This document shows positions 14,920-18,526 of a DNA stretch of 18,526 nt, one piece after another. Within the stretch, counting starts at the first letter, position 1. Every line of letters begins with the position of its first letter. This DNA comes from an uncultured Bacteroides sp. (GTDB taxonomy: Bacteria; Bacteroidota; Bacteroidia; Bacteroidales; Bacteroidaceae), in contig URDR01000062.1 in the NCBI GenBank assembly GCA_900546645.1, forward strand, positions 1-18,526. The letters run 5' to 3'. Both the position numbers and the translations under genes were made by a program. The notes beneath the pieces are model-generated. The model had not been told where the DNA came from. It worked only from the letters and a program-made list of their open reading frames with translations, and did not search any database.

Positions 14920-14980
14920 GATAGCCGATAGTGGACAGTTGATGATTAGCTTAATTATCAACTGTCCACTATCGGCTATC
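14920..14980. repeat. Perfect 24-bp-arm palindrome before the LolC-like gene
   Basis: Arms 14920-14943 and 14957-14980 are perfectly complementary, including GATAGCCGATAGTGGACAGT and its complement. Pairing continues inward through a G-T wobble to 14948/14952, leaving a 3-base loop. The palindrome fills most of the 91-bp gap between rbfA and the permease, ending 17 bp from the permease ATG. It looks like a dispersed extragenic palindrome, and in RNA it would form a very stable hairpin between the two coding regions. Confidence 0.85.
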
Positions 14981-14993
14981 AATGAAAATAAGT

Positions 14994-15335
14994 TTATTTT
15001 TTTAGGAGCTCATCAATGTGGGCTGCATAGTCCAATGAATCGTCAACGAAGAATTTTAGTTCAGGGATAATTCGTAATTGGTGGCGTACACGATTTCCCA
15101 GTTCAAATCGGATGGACTTCATGTTGCCATTGATATTTTTCACGATTTCCTCGCTGCGTTCAGAGGGGAAAACACTCAAGTAAACACGTGCATAGCTCAT
15201 GTCAGGGCTAATGCGTACGATGCTTACCGAGACCAATACTCCGGGCATTGATTTGGTTTGCAATAAAAATATTTCACTCAGCTCTTTCTGAATGAGGCGG
15301 GCAATCTTATTTTGTCTGGTTGTTTCCATATTCAT
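14994..15335 (-). CDS. rbfA: Ribosome-binding factor A
   Basis: A 113-residue protein of usual RbfA length. RbfA is a KH-fold factor that binds the 30S subunit during late 16S rRNA processing and helps cold-shock adaptation. The family pattern is visible: R-Q-N-KIARLIQKELSEIFL at the N terminus, the central VSVSIVRISPDMSYARVYLSVF strand-turn-strand, and RFELGNRVRHQLRIIPELKFFVDDSLDYAAHI near the C terminus. The start may be Met1 or Met3 (METTRQNKI). It follows the O-methyltransferase stop by 5 bp, so translation is probably coupled. Confidence 0.96.
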   Translation of the reverse strand: MNMETTRQNKIARLIQKELSEIFLLQTKSMPGVLVSVSIVRISPDMSYARVYLSVFPSERSEEIVKNINGNMKSIRFELGNRVRHQLRIIPELKFFVDDSLDYAAHIDELLKK

Positions 15336-15340
15336 TAAAA

Positions 15341-15979
15341 TTATTTTTTACGAATGATGGTCAGTCCGTCCCTTAATGGGAGAATGACCTTCTCCACACG
15401 TTTGTCTGCAGCTACCCAGTCATTGAATTTTTTAATGCCAATGGTTTGTGTATCGGTGTGGTGGGGCTCTTCCAGCACATGACCATCCCACAGGGTGTTA
15501 TCTGCTATGATGTAACCACCGGAACTCATTTTTTTGAGAATCATTTCGTAATATTCCACATAAAAGCGCTTGTTTCCGTCAACAAATGCCAAGTCAAAAG
15601 TAATATCCATTTGTGGCACAATCTGTAAAGCATCACCGATATAAAATTTGATTTTATCAGCATAGGGTGAATTCTCAAGCCAAGGGCGTGTGAAATCTTC
15701 TTGCTCATCATTGATTTCAAAGGTATGAAGCATGGCTCCTTCCTCTAATCCTTCAGCCAGACAGAGCGCAGAATAACCACTGTAAGTACCTATCTCAAGT
15801 ACTTGTTTGGGACGCACCATTTGTACAAACATTTTGAGCATACGTCCCTGCAAGTGACCTGAAGCCATTCGGGGACGCAGGAGTTTCACATGCGTCGCCC
15901 GATATAATGCTTTCAGATAGTCTCCTTCTTCGTCAATATGCTGAAGGATGTATTCATCTAGTGCATCCGTTTCTTTCAT
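15341..15979 (-). CDS. SAM-dependent O-methyltransferase, possibly TrmR-like
   Basis: A 212-residue class I methyltransferase of the O-methyltransferase family 3 type. The SAM-binding motif I is VLEIGTYSGYSA (60-71), acidic motif II is FEIN (87-90), and the metal/catalytic region is DLAFVDGNK (Asp134) with ADNTLWDG (159-166). In Bacillus a related protein, TrmR (YrrM), methylates 5-hydroxyuridine in tRNA wobble positions. The neighbouring rbfA and ribosome-linked context would suit that, but other catechol-type substrates are possible, so I leave the symbol blank. It lies 2 bp after pyk and 5 bp before rbfA, a very tight operon. Confidence 0.85.
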   Translation of the reverse strand: MKETDALDEYILQHIDEEGDYLKALYRATHVKLLRPRMASGHLQGRMLKMFVQMVRPKQVLEIGTYSGYSALCLAEGLEEGAMLHTFEINDEQEDFTRPWLENSPYADKIKFYIGDALQIVPQMDITFDLAFVDGNKRFYVEYYEMILKKMSSGGYIIADNTLWDGHVLEEPHHTDTQTIGIKKFNDWVAADKRVEKVILPLRDGLTIIRKK

Positions 15980-15981
15980 TA

Positions 15982-17442
15982 TTATAGGTAACGGTTGCGG
16001 TTAGGAAGAACGTAATCGTCAGCATAGTTCAGCACATCACCAACTTGGTTGATTTCAAGGAAAGAAGTGTGTGTGCCTTGTTTTCCACTGCTTAAGTAAG
16101 CCACCATTTCGTTTTCACATAAAACACCATCGTTGATCAGTTTGCGCAAAGCAGTGAAGTAATATTCCTGACCATTGGCTTTTTCCGGCATATAGATAGC
16201 TTCCACTCCGTATGACAACGCAAGATGACGCATTGTTTTTTCTTTGTAGCAGATAGCTAATACCGGATATTTGCCTCGGAAGGCAGCCAGGTTACGCGCT
16301 GTGCGTCCGCTGAAACTGTCAGTAATGATGGCGCGGATCGGCATCAGATTGGTAGAGCGTACTGCCTGTTTTGCCAAGAAGCTTGTAACATCTGTATTTT
16401 CCGGAGTCAAAGGAATAGGAATATCGTTTTCCTCCATTTTATCTTTTTCAGCCTGTGCAGCAATTTTAGCCATGGTTCTTACAGCTTCTACGGGGTATTT
16501 TCCGTAGGCTGTTTCACCGCTTAGCATTAAAGCGTCTGTGCGGTAGTAGATGGCATTGGCGATATCTGTTACTTCGGCACGGGTAGGACGCGGATTGTTA
16601 ATCATGGTATGAAGCATTTGGGTAGCAACAATTACCGGCTTCTTTGCTAAGATACATTTCTTGATTAACAGGCGCTGGATTCCAGGAATGCGTTCTTGTG
16701 GAACTTCGATACCTAAATCACCGCGGGCAACCATAACTCCATCGGCTACTTCCAGAATCTCATCAATATTGTCTACACCTTCCTGGTTCTCAATTTTTGC
16801 GATAATCTTGATGTCGCTGTTATGTGCATCTAGGATTTCACGGATGTCCAAAACATCCTGACGGTTGCGAACAAATGAATGGGCAATAAAATCAATATCC
16901 TTTTCAATAGCATAAAGAATATTGTTGCGGTCTTTTTCTGTAAGTGAAGGAAGGTTGATACGTACTCCGGGAACGTTTACACTTTTGCGGCTGCCTAAGG
17001 TAGCATCATTACATACTTCGCAATATAAAGCATTTTCATCTTTATCGATGACTCTTAATTCTAGTTCACCGTCATCTAACAAAACATCAGCACCAACAGA
17101 AAGGTCATTGACGAATCCGCTGTAAGTTACAGCAATACACTCGCGAGTGGTTTCTTGTTCCGGATTACCGACAATGCGAACCTTCTCACCGGTCTTGAAA
17201 TCAATCGGTCCTTCTGCACTAGCTGTTGTACGTACTTCCGGACCTTTGGTATCCATAAGGATAGCGATACGGTTCGAAACTTCGCGCACATTAGCAATTA
17301 GTTTTTCGAATCCTTCGCGGCTGGCATGGGCAGTGTTCATTCGAACAACATTCATACCTGCATTGAAGAGGTCTCTGATAAAATCTACTTCACAACGTAA
17401 GTCCGAGATGGACGCAACGATTTTTGTTTGTTTGAGCATCAT
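15982..17442 (-). CDS. pyk: Pyruvate kinase
   Basis: A 486-residue pyruvate kinase: phosphoenolpyruvate + ADP to pyruvate + ATP, the last step of glycolysis. Family features are MDTKGPEVRT (63-72), the catalytic-loop IAKIENQEGVDNIDEIL, GVMVARGDLGIEVP, the VIVATQMLHTM segment and a C-terminal domain running to the end (about from ENTDVTSFLAKQAVRST). Length fits. One oddity: the usual NFSHG-type loop, whose Ser helps bind K+, reads MNTAHAS here (Asn36, Ala38, His39), while the Glu of TKGPE that goes with K+ dependence is kept. Operon order is aroQ-pyk-O-methyltransferase; pyk lies 15 bp after aroQ. Met1 or Met2 could be the start. Confidence 0.97.
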   Translation of the reverse strand: MMLKQTKIVASISDLRCEVDFIRDLFNAGMNVVRMNTAHASREGFEKLIANVREVSNRIAILMDTKGPEVRTTASAEGPIDFKTGEKVRIVGNPEQETTRECIAVTYSGFVNDLSVGADVLLDDGELELRVIDKDENALYCEVCNDATLGSRKSVNVPGVRINLPSLTEKDRNNILYAIEKDIDFIAHSFVRNRQDVLDIREILDAHNSDIKIIAKIENQEGVDNIDEILEVADGVMVARGDLGIEVPQERIPGIQRLLIKKCILAKKPVIVATQMLHTMINNPRPTRAEVTDIANAIYYRTDALMLSGETAYGKYPVEAVRTMAKIAAQAEKDKMEENDIPIPLTPENTDVTSFLAKQAVRSTNLMPIRAIITDSFSGRTARNLAAFRGKYPVLAICYKEKTMRHLALSYGVEAIYMPEKANGQEYYFTALRKLINDGVLCENEMVAYLSSGKQGTHTSFLEINQVGDVLNYADDYVLPNRNRYL

Positions 17443-17457
17443 ATGTTTAAACTAAAT

Positions 17458-17889
17458 TTATTGTTTCTGTTTTTGTAAGAGCGCTTCTATACCTAAGCGG
17501 TATGAGTCAAGACCGAAACCACAGATTACTCCGAGGCATGCACAGGAAATCATGGATTTGTGCCGGAACTCCTCGCGGGTATGTACATTTGAAATATGTA
17601 CTTCGATTACGGGGGTAGTAATAGCACGGATTGCATCTTGTAATGCGATGGAGGTGTGGGTGTATGCTCCTGCATTTAGGATGATTCCGTCATAAGAGAA
17701 TCCTACTTCATGGATTTTATTAATCATTTCTCCTTCTATGTTTGACTGGAAATATTCCAATTGAATATCCGGATAAAGTCTTTTGAGGCGGGTCAGGCAA
17801 CTTTCGAAAGACTCCTCTCCGTAAATAGAAGGTTCACGTTTTCCTAATAGATTAATATTAGGGCCATTGATAATTTGTAATTTCATCAT
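17458..17889 (-). CDS. aroQ: Type II 3-dehydroquinate dehydratase
   Basis: A 143-residue enzyme of the usual type II size, converting 3-dehydroquinate to 3-dehydroshikimate in the shikimate pathway; it assembles as a dodecamer in other bacteria. Key motifs are INGPNINLLGKREPSIYG (catalytic Arg18 and Tyr23), NAGAYTHTSIALQDAI (72-87) and EVHISNVHTREEFRHKS (96-112, with His98 and Arg109). The start is either ATG 17889 or the next ATG 17886. It is the first gene of the minus-strand run and is divergent from xerD, with a 64-bp gap holding both promoters. Confidence 0.97.
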   Translation of the reverse strand: MMKLQIINGPNINLLGKREPSIYGEESFESCLTRLKRLYPDIQLEYFQSNIEGEMINKIHEVGFSYDGIILNAGAYTHTSIALQDAIRAITTPVIEVHISNVHTREEFRHKSMISCACLGVICGFGLDSYRLGIEALLQKQKQ

Positions 17890-17911
17890 ATTGATTCTTC
17901 TAAACTTTTAA

Positions 17912-17919
17912 TACTTTTG
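17912..17919 (+). promoter_or_regulatory. -7 box of xerD
   Basis: TACTTTTG is a perfect TAnnTTTG on the plus strand, 34 bp before the xerD ATG; a TTG at 17891-17893 may be the -33 element. It lies inside the predicted leader of aroQ. Confidence 0.5.
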
Positions 17920-17935
17920 TTGAAGAATTTGGGTA

Positions 17936-17943
17936 CAAAGATA
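17936..17943 (-). promoter_or_regulatory. -7 box of aroQ operon
   Basis: TATCTTTG on the minus strand is a perfect TAnnTTTG, about 47 bp before the aroQ ATG. No good -33 partner is visible. It lies inside the predicted xerD leader. Confidence 0.5.
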
Positions 17944-17953
17944 AGAAAAAGAA

Positions 17954-18526
17954 ATGAAAATTTGGGATAAAAATAAGAAGATTATATTAAAGTATAAGCA
18001 ATACCTTAAGTTGGAGAAAGCATTATCGGATAATACGGTGGATGCTTATCTCTCTGATTTGGATAAATTGCTGGCATTTTTAGAGCTTGAACAACTGGAT
18101 GTGATGGATGTAACGCTGGAACATCTGGAAACATTTTCAGCCGGGCTTCGCGATGTGGGAATTTATCCGCGTTCGCAGTCAAGAATACTTTCAGGCATAC
18201 GCTCGTTTTTCCGTTTTATGGTTTTGGATGGTTATTTGGAACAAGACCCTACCGAACTGTTGGAGTTTCCTCGGATTGGAGAGCATTTGCCTGATGTACT
18301 GACGGTTGAAGAAATTGATTTGCTGATAGGGGCTGTTGACAGAAGCACGAGGGAAGGACAGCGTAATTGTGCTATAATGGAAACGCTTTATAGCTGTGGT
18401 CTGCGGGTCTCTGAATTGTGTAATCTTAAGTTGTCCGATTTGTATCTTGAAGAAGGCTTCATAAAAGTAGAAGGTAAGGGTGGGAAACAGCGTTTGGTTC
18501 CTGTTTCGCCCCGTGCGGTTCTGGAA
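17954..18526 (+). CDS. xerD: Tyrosine recombinase XerD, 5' part
   Basis: The first 191 codons of a tyrosine recombinase, open to the end of the window. The N-terminal SAM-like core-binding domain (about 8-95: KYKQYLKLEKALSDNTVDAY, LSGIRSFFRFMVLDGYL) is followed by the start of the catalytic domain. It includes the first catalytic Arg in SCGLRVSELCNLKLSDL (Arg151) and the beta-hairpin Lys in VEGKGGKQRLVPV (Lys175). The remaining catalytic His-x-x-Arg, His/Trp and Tyr lie beyond the edge. With a partner recombinase it resolves chromosome dimers at dif. Location beside aroQ, with no integrase-linked cargo, fits the housekeeping XerD rather than a mobile-element integrase, but XerC versus XerD rests on that resemblance. 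Confidence 0.9.
   Translation, partial: MKIWDKNKKIILKYKQYLKLEKALSDNTVDAYLSDLDKLLAFLELEQLDVMDVTLEHLETFSAGLRDVGIYPRSQSRILSGIRSFFRFMVLDGYLEQDPTELLEFPRIGEHLPDVLTVEEIDLLIGAVDRSTREGQRNCAIMETLYSCGLRVSELCNLKLSDLYLEEGFIKVEGKGGKQRLVPVSPRAVLE

Noticed and set aside
14920..14980. Terminal inverted repeats of an insertion sequence or MITE
   Set aside because: Only 13 bases separate the arms and there are no evident target-site duplications, so an extragenic palindrome is preferred.
17954..18526. Integrase of a mobile element
   Set aside because: It sits beside aroQ in a housekeeping context with no att-like repeats or cargo; the N-terminal domain resembles XerD.

Overview
The window looks like a chromosomal segment from a gut Bacteroidales bacterium, probably Bacteroides or Phocaeicola. 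Three things point there: (i) promoter-like TAnnTTTG boxes upstream of several genes and little use of Shine-Dalgarno sites; (ii) protein families largely confined to Bacteroidota (NVEALA peptides, 6-bladed beta-propeller lipoproteins, a C-terminal winged-helix regulator with a periplasmic domain); (iii) the closest resemblances of pckA, metG, pyk, rbfA and xerD. No RNA genes, CRISPR arrays, insertion sequences or transposases are visible.

Layout. 1-931: 3' part of pckA (PEP carboxykinase) and its terminator. 968-6620: an accessory signalling/envelope locus. A two-TM regulator with a C-terminal winged helix (minus strand) is divergent from two small NVEALA-type secreted peptides with Cys-containing tails, followed by three paralogous beta-propeller lipoproteins. 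The 167-bp divergent region holds two identical 12-bp direct repeats exactly 21 bp apart, one covering the regulator's own -33 box, and a separate 9-bp-arm palindrome. 6650-11228 (minus): a surface-glycan cassette, read in the order wzx-type flippase, glycosyltransferase, LicD-family transferase, second glycosyltransferase. 11356-13398 (minus): metG. 13667-17889 (minus): a housekeeping run read aroQ, pyk, O-methyltransferase, rbfA, lolC-like permease, with very tight spacing down to rbfA and a 24-bp perfect palindrome before the permease. 17954-18526 (plus): 5' part of xerD, divergent from aroQ.

How the genes may work together. The strongest candidate for a poorly described system is 968-6620. 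The arrangement suggests that the membrane regulator senses something in the periplasm and controls both itself and the peptide/propeller genes. The peptides carry a conserved leader ending in an NVEALA-Gly-rich motif and a divergent Cys-containing tail, so they may be exported and processed. The propeller lipoproteins are expected in the periplasm or at the outer membrane and may bind the peptides or another ligand. The function is unknown and this model is inference. The glycan cassette would decorate a surface polysaccharide or lipid-linked glycan; the housekeeping run has no evident link to either.

There is no gene-free stretch over 300 bases. The longest, 13399-13666 (268 bp) and 2773-3015 (243 bp), are described in the entries.
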